A stretch of 64,000 nt of DNA from assembly GCA_015231375.1 (NCBI GenBank), contig JADGBT010000016.1, positions 1-64,000 on the forward strand. The letters run 5' to 3'. This DNA is from Magnetococcales bacterium. Its GTDB lineage: Bacteria; Pseudomonadota; Magnetococcia; Magnetococcales; Magnetaquicoccaceae. The position numbers and the translations under genes were made by a program. Below are positions 1 through 8,946 of this stretch, one piece after another (positions within the stretch are counted from its first letter, which is position 1; each line of letters begins with the position of its first letter). Under the pieces are notes generated by a model, which searched no databases, had not been told where the DNA came from, and saw only the letters and a program-made list of their open reading frames with translations.

Positions 1-22
1 AAGGGGCCAAATGGCTCCATTG

Positions 23-43
23 AAGCGGGATTTCCGCTTTTTT
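23..43 (+). terminator. Rho-independent terminator of an off-window gene
   Basis: A perfect 6-bp stem (AAGCGG/CCGCTT) with a 5-base loop is followed by a run of T on the plus strand. The minus strand has no T tail, so it most likely ends a plus-strand transcript that enters from before base 1. Confidence 0.6.
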
Positions 44-646
44 GTCGGTGAAACCGGGCTACCAGGGCCAGATTTCGGTCAACTGACCGCCGAAACCAAC
101 TGGTCAGTCCATTTTGCGACAGGCTCTATGATTTGGCTTGAATAGGAATGATTAATTACTTGAATGTCAACACGCCCTAGGGTTCTGGACATATTTTTAT
201 TTCCATGCGTTTTACTATGAAAATTCCCCGGACACATGACCAAATAGCTTCACCACCGATTACCAAAACCCCATCCAAGCTATCGTCATACACCCCCTGT
301 TAGATTTTGGAAATGCTATCACCTCCTTCATACGCAGTGCAAGAGGGAGGGGCAAAGCCGCCGCCCAGAAGTCGCTCATTCGACGCCGGTTTCCTTCGAT
401 ACCAGAAGCAGTGCGAAGGGAGGTCAAAATGGCTTTGAGGTCGGGGTGGGTGCAACCTGTTGATTTCATGGGCGAGGTCGGGGTCAAAGGGGCGTGAGGT
501 CGGATGGGCCGCAGTCCTCGGCCACTGAGAAAGAGAGAGGGGTTGGGGCAGGTTTTGGCCTGGGTGGGCATGAGGCCGACCTCGTGGCGGACGCGGCACA
601 TTGTGACCGTCTCCGTAACCATTGAATTTATTGGGACTTTATACGC
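44..646. other. Gene-poor stretch, no supported gene
   Basis: About 600 bases between the left-edge terminator and the tRNA terminator. The open frames here (up to 132 codons on the minus strand) have no recognisable domain and overlap one another on both strands. I see no inverted repeats of insertion-sequence type. The part near 430-520 has short G-rich repeats of a GAGGTCGG motif. It could be a decayed gene or element, but nothing shows this directly. Confidence 0.4.
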
Positions 647-677
647 AAAAAAGGCCACCCTTGCAGGTAGCCCTTTT
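647..677 (-). terminator. Terminator downstream of tRNA-Ala
   Basis: On the minus strand a hairpin with a GC-rich stem, one bulged G and a 6-base loop is followed by six T. It lies 26 bases past the tRNA 3' end and is correctly oriented to stop the tRNA transcript. Confidence 0.6.
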
Positions 678-703
678 CAGATAACTTCTTGATATTCTTA
701 AAT

Positions 704-779
<76 letters not shown>

Positions 780-794
780 TTGAGGTATCCGCGA

Positions 795-823
795 AGTATG
801 CAACAATTCGGGTCAGAGGACAA
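795..823 (-). promoter_or_regulatory. Possible sigma70 promoter of tRNA-Ala
   Basis: On the minus strand a -35-like TTGTCC and a -10-like CATACT are separated by 17 bases. Initiation would fall about 8-10 bases before the mature tRNA. The -35 overlaps the last codons of uppP. The match is moderate and read-through from uppP is an alternative. Confidence 0.35.
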
Positions 824-1619
824 GGATAAAGATGACCAATCCCAAAATGATTCGGTAGATGGCGAACGGCACCAGGCTTTGATGGCGCAGCCAGGCCATC
901 AGCCAGTAGATCACCGCAAAGGCCGAAAGGCCGGACACCGCCAGTCCAAGTCCCATGAACATCCATTCGGACAAGGACGGAGAGAGGTGGAACAGTTCGC
1001 GGAACTCCAGGCCGGCGGCCAGAACGCCGACCGGAATGGCCATCAGAAAGGCAAAACGGGCCGAGGCTTCGCGGGTGAAATCGGAAAACAGCGCGGCGGT
1101 CATGGTCACCCCGGAACGGGAGGTGCCGGGAATCAGGGCGAACATCTGAGCCACGCCGATGCGCACCGCGTCGCCCCAGGTCAACTGGTCCAGGCCTCGG
1201 GACCGGGTGCCGCGCCGGTCGGCCCACCACAACAACGTGCCAAAAAATATGGAGGTGGTGCCGATCACCGCCGGATCACGGGCCAGGGTTTCGATGTGAT
1301 GCTTGAACAGCAATCCGGCCACGCCGATCGGAATGGTGGCCCAACCCACGGCCCAGGCCATCCGGCCTTCCGGATTGTTGGCAAATCCGCCAGGCCGCAG
1401 GGTGCGGAAGAATCCCTGGGTGAGCGCCACCACGTCTGACCAGAAATAAACCAATACCGCGATCAGACTGCCTGTGTTGGCCGCGATGTCGAACATCAAT
1501 CCCTGGTCGGGCCATCCCAACAGTCGGGGCACCAGAATCAGATGCGCCGAAGAACTGATCGGCAGAAATTCCGTGATGCCCTGGACAATACCCAGAATGA
1601 TCGAATGAAGCCACTCCAT
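813..1619 (-). CDS. uppP: Undecaprenyl-diphosphatase UppP (BacA)
   Basis: An inner-membrane enzyme that dephosphorylates undecaprenyl diphosphate to recycle the lipid carrier for peptidoglycan and other envelope polymers; it can confer bacitracin resistance. The 268-residue protein is of normal family length and strongly hydrophobic. It shows both signature regions: the N-terminal QGITEFLPISSSAH segment with the catalytic glutamate, and the central PGTSRSG motif. An ATG four codons upstream (1631) is also possible; the internal ATG places MEWLHS at the N-terminus, as is typical. It is divergent from the DUF423 gene across about 250 bases, and the tRNA-Ala follows it. Confidence 0.95.
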   Translation of the reverse strand: MEWLHSIILGIVQGITEFLPISSSAHLILVPRLLGWPDQGLMFDIAANTGSLIAVLVYFWSDVVALTQGFFRTLRPGGFANNPEGRMAWAVGWATIPIGVAGLLFKHHIETLARDPAVIGTTSIFFGTLLWWADRRGTRSRGLDQLTWGDAVRIGVAQMFALIPGTSRSGVTMTAALFSDFTREASARFAFLMAIPVGVLAAGLEFRELFHLSPSLSEWMFMGLGLAVSGLSAFAVIYWLMAWLRHQSLVPFAIYRIILGLVIFILVL

Positions 1620-1866
1620 GGAAACCCTCACTGGTGTGTGTGCCGAATGTCCTCGTGGATGCTTTGAACCGGCAAGGGTGAGGACGCGCCGACACTATGG
1701 ATGGCTTTGACGGGAACGTCAAGCCGGAGCGGGCATGGCGACGATCAGGCCCCGACGCGGAACCGAATGACCGGGATGGACAATCAAAGACTTGAGATGG
1801 AAGGACACTGGGCCGATAATGGGATAAACGGTCCAAAACCTCCAACCCCCGAAGCGTGACGATCCC

Positions 1867-2265
1867 ATGCGAAACTCCCTGAATCCCGGTGCGCGCTTTC
1901 TTTTCTGGGGAGCCCTCAACGCCGGTCTGGCGGTCATGCTGGGGGCGTTCGGCAAACACGCCTTGAAGTCGATGCTGTCAGAGCCGATGATGGAGACGTG
2001 GCGCACCGCCGCCTATTATCATTTGACGCATGCCCTGGCCCTGGTTCTGGTCGCGGTGATTGTGGAGCGCTCCTCCCGGCCCGACCGGGTGGCGGTCGCG
2101 GGATGGCTGTTGCTGACGGGAATGCTCCTGTTCTCCGGTTCGTTGTATCTCCTGGCATTGACGGGGTTTCGTCCTTTGGGAATCGTGACCCCCCTGGGGG
2201 GAGGTTGTTTTCTGTTTGGCTGGTTTTGGCTGGCCCGTTCGGCCATGCCGAACACCGCGTCTTGA
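1867..2265 (+). CDS. DUF423 family membrane protein
   Basis: A small integral membrane protein of 132 residues with four hydrophobic segments. It has the family features seen in the E. coli YgdD group: an N-terminal GALNAGLAVMLGAFGKHAL segment, a WRTAAYYHLTHALAL segment in the second helix, and a glycine-rich C-terminal hairpin (TPLGG). The molecular function of the family is not established. The ORF starts with ATG and ends 49 bases before the MBL/cyclic-nucleotide gene on the same strand, so the two could be co-transcribed. Confidence 0.85.
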   Translation: MRNSLNPGARFLFWGALNAGLAVMLGAFGKHALKSMLSEPMMETWRTAAYYHLTHALALVLVAVIVERSSRPDRVAVAGWLLLTGMLLFSGSLYLLALTGFRPLGIVTPLGGGCFLFGWFWLARSAMPNTAS

Positions 2266-2314
2266 AAAGTTTGGTTCATCCCGGCATCCGTTGGCACGAA
2301 AGGTCGCGATCCCC

Positions 2315-4513
2315 ATGTCCAGTATGCGCAAAATCAATATCATTCCTGGCGTCTCCTGGGTGGAGATCCCCGAGATCGATCTTTTCATTCTGTGCGGATC
2401 CCCGGCGGATATCGTCAAGCACCTGATGCGCCGGGGATTGATCAACTCCGTCGAAAAAAATGGCGTGACGTGTGAAAATGGTCCCAATGCCATTCTGCTT
2501 TCCGACATTCCGATCCAAAACGGCATGTTTGCCAATCTCGCCGAATTCCCCGTGTTGCAGATGCTCTACCGGCAAGGGATGATCCTGCCCAACCATCCCA
2601 GCAATACCGGCGTCAAGCCGTTGCTGATGGGGTCGGAAACCCAGGTCCGACGACAGATGCAATACATCTTTCGGGGCAATTACGGTCTGATCTCCCCGGA
2701 AGAGTTGATGGCCGCCGGAGCCTCTCCCGAAGAGGCCGAATGGATGATGTCCATGAAGCTGCGCTTTGCCTTCGGACGCATCCTGCCCACCGAATCCCTG
2801 CTCGATGGGCTGTTCATCGGCGATCACGAAGTGCCCATCCGCTCCGGCGCCACCATCGCCCGCGTGGGCGCGAATCAGTTCCGAGTCCGTTATCGCGAGG
2901 AGATCGTGACGGTCGATCTCAATCTGCCACCCAATCAGGTGTATCTCTCCCCCTACCCTCTGGGTTACAGTAATTTGCGGCGAGAATATTTCGCCGTGGT
3001 CCATTCGGGCCAGGGGGATGGCTGGGATACGGACAATCCCAGCATGTCGTCGATTCTGATGCATCAGGGCAATATCTATCTGGTCGATGTCGGACCCAAT
3101 CTGGTGGCCTGTCTAACGGCGCTGGGCATCAGCATCAGCGAGATTCACGGCATTTTCCACACCCACGGCCACGATGATCATTTCGCGGGCATCACCACCT
3201 TGATTCGCGCGGGTCATCGCATCCGGTATTATGCCACGCCTCTGGTGTTGAGTTCCGTGTCCAAGAAGCTTTCCGCGTTGCTGGGGGTGGAAGAGTCGTT
3301 CATGAGCGACTTTTTCGACGTGCAACCTCTGACCTGCGGCCAGTGGAACGAAATCGACGGATTGGAGGTCAAGCCGATCTTTTCGCCCCATCCGGTGGAG
3401 ACCAGTCTGTTTCTGTTTCGTTCCCGAGGGCCGGATGGGTATCGCACCTATGCCCACTGGGCCGATCTGGCCTCTTTCGAGGTTCTCGAACGGATGATCC
3501 GTTCCGATCCGACCCAACCCGGCATCAGCCGGGAATTCTTCGAAAGCGTGCGCGACAACTATCTGATTCCAGCCGACTTGAAGAAAATCGACATCGGCGG
3601 CGGGATGATCCATGGTCAGGCCCAGGATTACCGGGGGGACCGTTCCGGCAAGATGGTGTTTGCCCACACCTCTGCGGAGTTGACCTTGCGACAAAAGGAG
3701 ATCGGCTCTTCGGCCACCTTCGGCACCATGGATGTGCTGATTTCGTCCATGCAGGAGTACACCTGGAAATTCGCCCACGCCTATCTGAGAAACTACTACG
3801 AAGGCATCGCCTTGAACCGGTTGCCGGTTCTGCTCAACAATCCGGTGCGCACCTTCAATCCGGGGACGATCATCATTCACGCCGGGGAGACCCATCGGGA
3901 TCTGTTCTTGATCCTCACCGGGATCGTGGAGCAGATTCAGGAGGGGTCGGATCTGATTGTCTCCTTGTCTGCCGGGAGCATTGTCGGGGACATCTCCGCC
4001 ATGAACGCCATGCCCGCCATGGCCACCTTCCGCACCTGTTGTTTTGTGCAGTGTCTGTGCATTCCGGGAGATCTGTATCAAGATTTCATCATTCAGAACG
4101 ATCTTTATGCCAACTTCGAGCGGTTGCAGGATTTCTGGACCTTTTTGCGCTCCACCTGGATTTTTGGCGAGGCGGTCAATCTGATCAACCTGACCCGCAT
4201 CGCCCTGGCCATCGAACAGATGGCCTTGCAGGCGGGCGAATCGTTGCCCGGCGTGGATCCGGACTCTTTGTATCTGGTGCAAAAAGGCGAGATGGAACGG
4301 GTACTGGATGGTCAGGGGGTCGGATGCCATCATCCGGGCGAGTGTTTCAATGAAGAGAGCGTCTTCGGCCTTCGGACCGATGCGTGCGGATTCCGGGCGC
4401 GCCAGTCTGCCCTGGTGTGCCGAATACCCGCTTCGATGGTCGCCGACATTCCCATCGTGCGTTGGAAACTGTTGGAGATCACCGAACGGCGTCGCGGTTC
4501 CATCGGGTCGTGA
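2315..4513 (+). CDS. Metallo-beta-lactamase fold and cyclic-nucleotide-binding domain protein
   Basis: A 732-residue soluble signalling-type protein. The central part holds the MBL zinc motif HTHGHDDH (residues 282-289), matching HxHxDH, preceded by a strand ending in DVGPN. A further histidine and aspartate (AHWAD) lie downstream. Residues about 505-610 resemble a CRP-type cyclic-nucleotide-binding domain (FNPGTIIIHAGE, then GDISAMNAMPA), and a second, weaker copy may follow to the C-terminus. The phosphate-binding cassette is not canonical, so nucleotide binding is uncertain. The open frame extends upstream to 2216, but the ATG at 2315 avoids overlap with DUF423 and begins a well-formed domain. 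It is followed 87 bases later by a receiver-PP2C protein, suggesting a two-gene signalling unit. Confidence 0.8.
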   Translation: MSSMRKINIIPGVSWVEIPEIDLFILCGSPADIVKHLMRRGLINSVEKNGVTCENGPNAILLSDIPIQNGMFANLAEFPVLQMLYRQGMILPNHPSNTGVKPLLMGSETQVRRQMQYIFRGNYGLISPEELMAAGASPEEAEWMMSMKLRFAFGRILPTESLLDGLFIGDHEVPIRSGATIARVGANQFRVRYREEIVTVDLNLPPNQVYLSPYPLGYSNLRREYFAVVHSGQGDGWDTDNPSMSSILMHQGNIYLVDVGPNLVACLTALGISISEIHGIFHTHGHDDHFAGITTLIRAGHRIRYYATPLVLSSVSKKLSALLGVEESFMSDFFDVQPLTCGQWNEIDGLEVKPIFSPHPVETSLFLFRSRGPDGYRTYAHWADLASFEVLERMIRSDPTQPGISREFFESVRDNYLIPADLKKIDIGGGMIHGQAQDYRGDRSGKMVFAHTSAELTLRQKEIGSSATFGTMDVLISSMQEYTWKFAHAYLRNYYEGIALNRLPVLLNNPVRTFNPGTIIIHAGETHRDLFLILTGIVEQIQEGSDLIVSLSAGSIVGDISAMNAMPAMATFRTCCFVQCLCIPGDLYQDFIIQNDLYANFERLQDFWTFLRSTWIFGEAVNLINLTRIALAIEQMALQAGESLPGVDPDSLYLVQKGEMERVLDGQGVGCHHPGECFNEESVFGLRTDACGFRARQSALVCRIPASMVADIPIVRWKLLEITERRRGSIGS

Positions 4514-4600
4514 ACAACGGGTGGTCGCGACAGGCGCAGGCGGGTCGAAAAAAGGGAGGATGGGATTGGTGGTATCTATTCATCTGGAGACCGGGGGATC

Positions 4601-5737
4601 ATGAGTCCGTCGAAGCGCAAGGGTAAACCCATCATTCTGGTGGTGGACGACACGCCGGAAAACATCGATGTGCTGAAAGGCGCCCTGATTGCCGATTATC
4701 AGGTGAGACCGGCCACCAATGGTCAAATCGCCTTGCGAGCGGCCAATGTTCTGCCCAATCCAGATCTGATCCTGCTGGACATCATGATGCCGGGGATGGA
4801 CGGGTACGAGGTCTGTCAGAGGCTCAAGGCCGATCCGGTCACCCGCGACATTCCGGTGATCTTCGTGACCGCCAAGGCGGATGTCGAAGATGAACTGCGG
4901 GGTCTGGAACTGGGCGCGGTGGATTACATCATCAAGCCGTTCAGCATTCCCATCGTGCAGGCCCGCGTGACCACCCATCTGGCCTTGAGAACCGCCCATC
5001 GGGAACTGGACGACCGCAACCGCATCCTGACGGAAGAGCGGGAGATGATCGAACAGATGATCGTCAAGATGCGTCGGGCCGACCGGTTGGACGAGCGTTG
5101 TTTGCGTTATCTGCTCGCGCCGGTGGAGACGACGGCGGGAGATATGCTGTTGTCGGCCTTCACCCCGGATGGACGGCATCTGGTGATGATGGGGGATTTT
5201 ACCGGACATGGACTTTCCGCCGCGATTGGCGGTCCATTGGTGGGTCACCTGTTTCACGAGTGGGTCGCCCGTGGCGAGTCGGGAGCGGATATCCTGATGG
5301 CGCTCAATCATCAACTCTGTCTGCGTCTGCCCACGGGGATTTTCTTCGCGGCCAATCTGGTGGAAATCTCCCCGAATCGCGATCAGGCCACGCTTTGGGT
5401 CGGGGGCATGCCGTCGGTTCCCCGGATGCGCGGTCAGGTGGTCGTGGATCGTTTTCCCTCTTTGATGTTGCCCCTTGGCATCGTGAAATGGGACGAGGTG
5501 CCCCCTTCCCACCGGATCGCCCTGCAACCGGACGACCGTTTGTATCTGTATTCGGACGGCATTGTCGAAGCAGCGGATCCCAAGGGTGAAATGTTCGGCC
5601 TGGAGCGATTGGAGGAGGAGTTGTGCCGATTGGCAGGCGACACACTCCCCCTCGAAGGATTGATTGACAGGCTCAACGATTACGTCGGCTCAACCACCCA
5701 TGAAGATGACATCACCCTGGCCGAGATTCGGGCCTGA
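4601..5737 (+). CDS. Response regulator with PP2C (SpoIIE/RsbU-type) phosphatase output
   Basis: 378 residues. Residues 1-130 form a receiver domain with the acidic pair DD at 16-17, phospho-acceptor D60 and the KPF lysine motif. A coiled-coil linker (about 130-170) leads to a PPM/SpoIIE phosphatase domain. That domain carries the metal-binding aspartates in GDFTGHG, YSDGI and EDDIT. Such proteins dephosphorylate anti-sigma-antagonist proteins in partner-switching pathways; no STAS or anti-sigma partner gene is in this window. Phosphorylation of the receiver by an unidentified kinase probably controls phosphatase output. Confidence 0.9.
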   Translation: MSPSKRKGKPIILVVDDTPENIDVLKGALIADYQVRPATNGQIALRAANVLPNPDLILLDIMMPGMDGYEVCQRLKADPVTRDIPVIFVTAKADVEDELRGLELGAVDYIIKPFSIPIVQARVTTHLALRTAHRELDDRNRILTEEREMIEQMIVKMRRADRLDERCLRYLLAPVETTAGDMLLSAFTPDGRHLVMMGDFTGHGLSAAIGGPLVGHLFHEWVARGESGADILMALNHQLCLRLPTGIFFAANLVEISPNRDQATLWVGGMPSVPRMRGQVVVDRFPSLMLPLGIVKWDEVPPSHRIALQPDDRLYLYSDGIVEAADPKGEMFGLERLEEELCRLAGDTLPLEGLIDRLNDYVGSTTHEDDITLAEIRA

Positions 5738-5797
5738 TCGGGGGCCGGGCCGGATCAGGGGATTCGGGCCGGATCGGGGGCCGGGCCGGATCGCCGA
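5726..5797. repeat. Two tandem 36-bp GC-rich repeats
   Basis: The unit at 5726-5761 is repeated at 5762-5797. A 21-base core (5736-5756 and 5772-5792) is identical. The first copy begins inside the last codons of the phosphatase gene, and the rest lies between the convergent phosphatase and reductase genes. It is probably a slippage duplication. Confidence 0.8.
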
Positions 5798-5849
5798 TGG
5801 CACAGGGAGGCCGGCGGCGAAAAGACCCGTGCGGATCCGTTCAAAGTGA

Positions 5850-6938
5850 TCAGTTCAAGGTGTTCAAAGCCTCTTTGGTGTAGGGGATCAGGTCGTTGAT
5901 CCGGCCTTCGCGGATTTTGCGCGCCCAGGCGTGGTCGGCCAGCAAGGCGCGGCCCACGGCCACCAGATCGAACTCGTTGCGTTGCAATCGTTCGAGCAGG
6001 GGATCGACGCCGGTGGCGTTGGCGCCGACCCAGGAGACATCATCCAGACCGACGCTGCCCACGGTGATGGTCGGGCAGTGGGTGATGAGTTTGGTCCATC
6101 CGGCCAGATTGAGTCCGGAACCGGGGAACTCCGGCTCATGATAGCGTCGGTTGCTGGCGTGGAACCAATCCACTCCGGCCTCTTTCAGGGGCAGGAGCAG
6201 ATCGGCCAGGGCTTCGGGGGTTTCGGCCAGTCGCGCCGCGTAGTCCTGGGGTTTCCATTGGGAAAAACGCAACACCACCGGAAAATCACTCCCCACCGCG
6301 CTTTTCACGGCGCGCACCACCTCCAGGGCAAACCGCAGACGACGGGTGAAATCGCCGCCATAGTCGTCATCCCGCCGATTGGTCTTTTCCCACAGAAACT
6401 GATCGATCAGATAACCATGGGCGCCGTGAATCTCCACCCCGTCGAATCCGATGGCCTTGGCCTGACGGGCCGCTTCGGCGAAGGCGGCGACGATGCGCCG
6501 GATGTCGTCGTGACTCATGGCCCGCACCAACACCTTCTCCCCGTCTCGCACCTCGGAAGGGCCCAGACCGGGTTGCTCCGGGTTGGGGGGTTCGCCAAGA
6601 CGATGCACCTCCCCCACATGCCAGATCTGAGGCATGATGCGGCCTCCGGCCTGATGAACCGCGTCGATCACCCGTTTCCAACCATTCAACGCCTCGGCGC
6701 CGTAGATCACCGGACAGTCGGGATACCCCCCGGCCACCGGATCGTCGATGAGCACGCCTTCGGTCAGGATCAATCCCACCCCGTTGGCCGCCCGTCGGGC
6801 ATAATATTCCGCCACGGCCACGGTGGGCACGCCACCCGGAGAGTGGCTGCGGGTCATGGGGGCCATAACCACCCGGTTGGGCAGACTGAAAGCACCAAGG
6901 GTCACCGGTTGAAACAGAATCTCTGTGGACAGGGCCAT
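5850..6938 (-). CDS. NADH:flavin oxidoreductase, old yellow enzyme family
   Basis: A 362-residue FMN-dependent ene-reductase of the OYE/NemA class. Such enzymes reduce alpha,beta-unsaturated carbonyl compounds or nitro-esters with NAD(P)H. The sequence shows the N-terminal LPNRVVMAPMTRS segment, the substrate and FMN-binding region EIHGAHGYLIDQF, the following NRRDDDYGG signature, and a C-terminal barrel strand with VGRALLADHAW. Length and motif order match the family. It is a likely single-gene unit near gapR on the same strand; the physiological substrate cannot be inferred. Confidence 0.92.
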   Translation of the reverse strand: MALSTEILFQPVTLGAFSLPNRVVMAPMTRSHSPGGVPTVAVAEYYARRAANGVGLILTEGVLIDDPVAGGYPDCPVIYGAEALNGWKRVIDAVHQAGGRIMPQIWHVGEVHRLGEPPNPEQPGLGPSEVRDGEKVLVRAMSHDDIRRIVAAFAEAARQAKAIGFDGVEIHGAHGYLIDQFLWEKTNRRDDDYGGDFTRRLRFALEVVRAVKSAVGSDFPVVLRFSQWKPQDYAARLAETPEALADLLLPLKEAGVDWFHASNRRYHEPEFPGSGLNLAGWTKLITHCPTITVGSVGLDDVSWVGANATGVDPLLERLQRNEFDLVAVGRALLADHAWARKIREGRINDLIPYTKEALNTLN

Positions 6939-7021
6939 GACGGGGATCCGATGGACAAGGGGTTTTGGGGATGCGCGCCGATGGTGACGCGGGACCGGGT
7001 GTCAACGCATGCCAACGCGTG

Positions 7022-7306
7022 TCAGTGCATGCCGATGGCTTCGCGATACAGATGGATCATGGTCTCTTGTTCGTCCAGGGCGGCCCGTTCCAGCTTGCGG
7101 ATCTTCAAGATCTCCCGCATGGTCTTGACATCGAATCCGTTGCTTTTGGCATCCAGGAAGACCGCCTTGATGTCGTCGGCGATGGCGGTTTTTTCCTCTT
7201 CCAGCCGTTCGATCCGTTCAAAGTATTGCAGGAGTTGATCACCGGCGATGCCGTGAACCACCGAAGGATGCAAGGCGGCCTGGGGAATGGCGTGGGGTTG
7301 GATCAT
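7022..7306 (-). CDS. gapR: GapR-family nucleoid-associated protein (DUF2312)
   Basis: A 94-residue protein matching the DUF2312/UPF0335 family. The core reads LLQYFERIERLEEEKTAI followed by an invariant-looking helix ending DIKAVF and a second helix with KTMREILKIRK. In Caulobacter, GapR binds overtwisted DNA ahead of replication and transcription forks and supports topoisomerase action. The protein has a long N-terminal coiled-coil helix and basic helices for DNA contact. About 15 residues precede the conserved core. It is one of several genes here that suggest a proteobacterium related to Alphaproteobacteria. Confidence 0.85.
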   Translation of the reverse strand: MIQPHAIPQAALHPSVVHGIAGDQLLQYFERIERLEEEKTAIADDIKAVFLDAKSNGFDVKTMREILKIRKLERAALDEQETMIHLYREAIGMH

Positions 7307-7431
7307 CTGTGGAAGCTCCTTTGTGTTCGAGGCTGGATTGGTTTCCGTTCCATGGGGTCAAAATCATCACGGCTGCAAGGGCCGTCCGTGCTTGCAAGCA
7401 AAAGCCGTGCCCTGACACGAACGCGGACAGC

Positions 7432-8946
7432 TCAACCCGACCCGTTGACCTTTTCTCCCTGGTGACCCGGAATCACCACAATCACCTCCAACCCGCCGTC
7501 TGGACGGTTGCGCAAGGTAAGTTCGCCCCCGTGGGCGCGCACGATGTTGCGGGCGATGGGCAGTCCCAGACCCGTGCCCCCGGTGGCCCGATTGCGTGAG
7601 CTTTCAAGACGGATGAACGGCTCGAACACCCGTTCCCGGTCGGTTTCCGGGATGCCGGGGCCGTGGTCGGCAATGGAGATGCGCAACCGGTCTCCGAGCT
7701 GGTCGGCGCGGATGCGGGCGCGGTCTCCATAGGTCACGGCGTTGTCCACCAGATTCACCAGACACCGTTTCAGGCTCTTGGGCATCACCGGAAACGGCGT
7801 CATTTCGGAACACTGCACCACCACCTCCCGGCCCAACTCCTCGAACGCCTCCTGAATGCTCTCCAGCATGGCGGGAATGTCCACTCTGGCCACCGGTTCC
7901 ATGCCCTCCATACCGCGCGCGTACTCCAGAGCCGAGGCGGTCATGCGTTCCATGTCGGCGAGATTGCGCAGCAGGTCTTCACGGATCGCCGACTCTTCCA
8001 GCCGTTCCACCCGCAACCGCATGCGGGTGAGCGGGGTCTTGAGATCGTGGGAAACGGCGGCCAGCAGATGGGTCCGTTCGTTGACATAGCGTTTCAGCCG
8101 TTCCTGCATGGCGTTGAAGGCCGCCGCCGCGTGTCGGACCTCCCGGGGGCCGGAAAGCGGCAGCGGAGGATGGTTGAGATCCCGACCCAGGGCATGCGCC
8201 GCGTCGGCCAGCAACAGCAATGGTCGGGTGGCCACCCGGATGGCGGCCAAAGAGAGCAGTCCCACCAGACAAAACAGCAGCAACAAGGACCAACCCATCC
8301 ACTCCGGCCATTCGAAGACCTCTCCGGGCAGATGGCTGTGGAACTCCACCCAGTCCCCTCCCACCAGTTGGGTGCGCGCCACATAAGAGACTCCCAGAGG
8401 CATCAGGGGGGCCATCATGCGCATGTGACGCCAATAGCCCGGATGACGGTTCGGCGCTCCGAACATGGGGTGCATGGGGCCAAAGGAACGCGGCGTGCCA
8501 TCGCCACGCAGACCCACCCCCCCTGGAGCGCCTGGAATCGCGGCCATCGGGGGTGCCGGATCCGGACCGTTCAACACCACCACGCGCAAGGGGCGCTGAT
8601 CCCCGAGATACTCGCGCAACAACTGCTCCAGGCGTTCGGCTCTGGGATCCGGGGGAGGGTCTCCGGTTTCGGACGGAACGGGACGGGACGGGAGAAAACG
8701 CAGATAGTGCAACGGCGTCTCCCAGATCGTGGCCACCTTCATGCGTTCGCCGGGAGGCAGGGAGTCCAGCAGATGGACAATGGCCACAAACTCCTGGGCC
8801 GTGCGCACGCCCCCAAAAGAGGACAAGGCCCGGCTGCGGTCGTGCAGATGCAGCAGCGCTCCAGAGGCCAGGGCCAGAAAAACCCCGGTGAGCAGAATCA
8901 GCACGATCCGTCCAGACAGGGCGTTGGGCCAGGGCCAGATTCTCAT
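7432..8946 (-). CDS. EnvZ/CpxA-type sensor histidine kinase
   Basis: 504 residues, membrane-bound. A transmembrane helix (about 12-34) precedes a roughly 185-residue periplasmic region, a second helix (about 222-240), a HAMP domain, a HisKA domain with AVSHDLKTPLTR, and an HATPase_c domain (NLVDNA, DHGPGIP, GGTGLGL). The periplasmic part just before the second helix is rich in Met and His. It overlaps the upstream response-regulator gene by the last base of its stop codon, so the two are translationally coupled and form a cognate pair. Confidence 0.93.
   Translation of the reverse strand: MRIWPWPNALSGRIVLILLTGVFLALASGALLHLHDRSRALSSFGGVRTAQEFVAIVHLLDSLPPGERMKVATIWETPLHYLRFLPSRPVPSETGDPPPDPRAERLEQLLREYLGDQRPLRVVVLNGPDPAPPMAAIPGAPGGVGLRGDGTPRSFGPMHPMFGAPNRHPGYWRHMRMMAPLMPLGVSYVARTQLVGGDWVEFHSHLPGEVFEWPEWMGWSLLLLFCLVGLLSLAAIRVATRPLLLLADAAHALGRDLNHPPLPLSGPREVRHAAAAFNAMQERLKRYVNERTHLLAAVSHDLKTPLTRMRLRVERLEESAIREDLLRNLADMERMTASALEYARGMEGMEPVARVDIPAMLESIQEAFEELGREVVVQCSEMTPFPVMPKSLKRCLVNLVDNAVTYGDRARIRADQLGDRLRISIADHGPGIPETDRERVFEPFIRLESSRNRATGGTGLGLPIARNIVRAHGGELTLRNRPDGGLEVIVVIPGHQGEKVNGSG

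Noticed and set aside
260-658. 132-codon minus-strand frame before the tRNA
   Set aside because: No domain, overlaps other frames, and it runs through the tRNA terminator region.
7022-7306. Considered as a toxin-antitoxin component because of its small size
   Set aside because: The residues match the GapR/DUF2312 family throughout and there is no partner gene.
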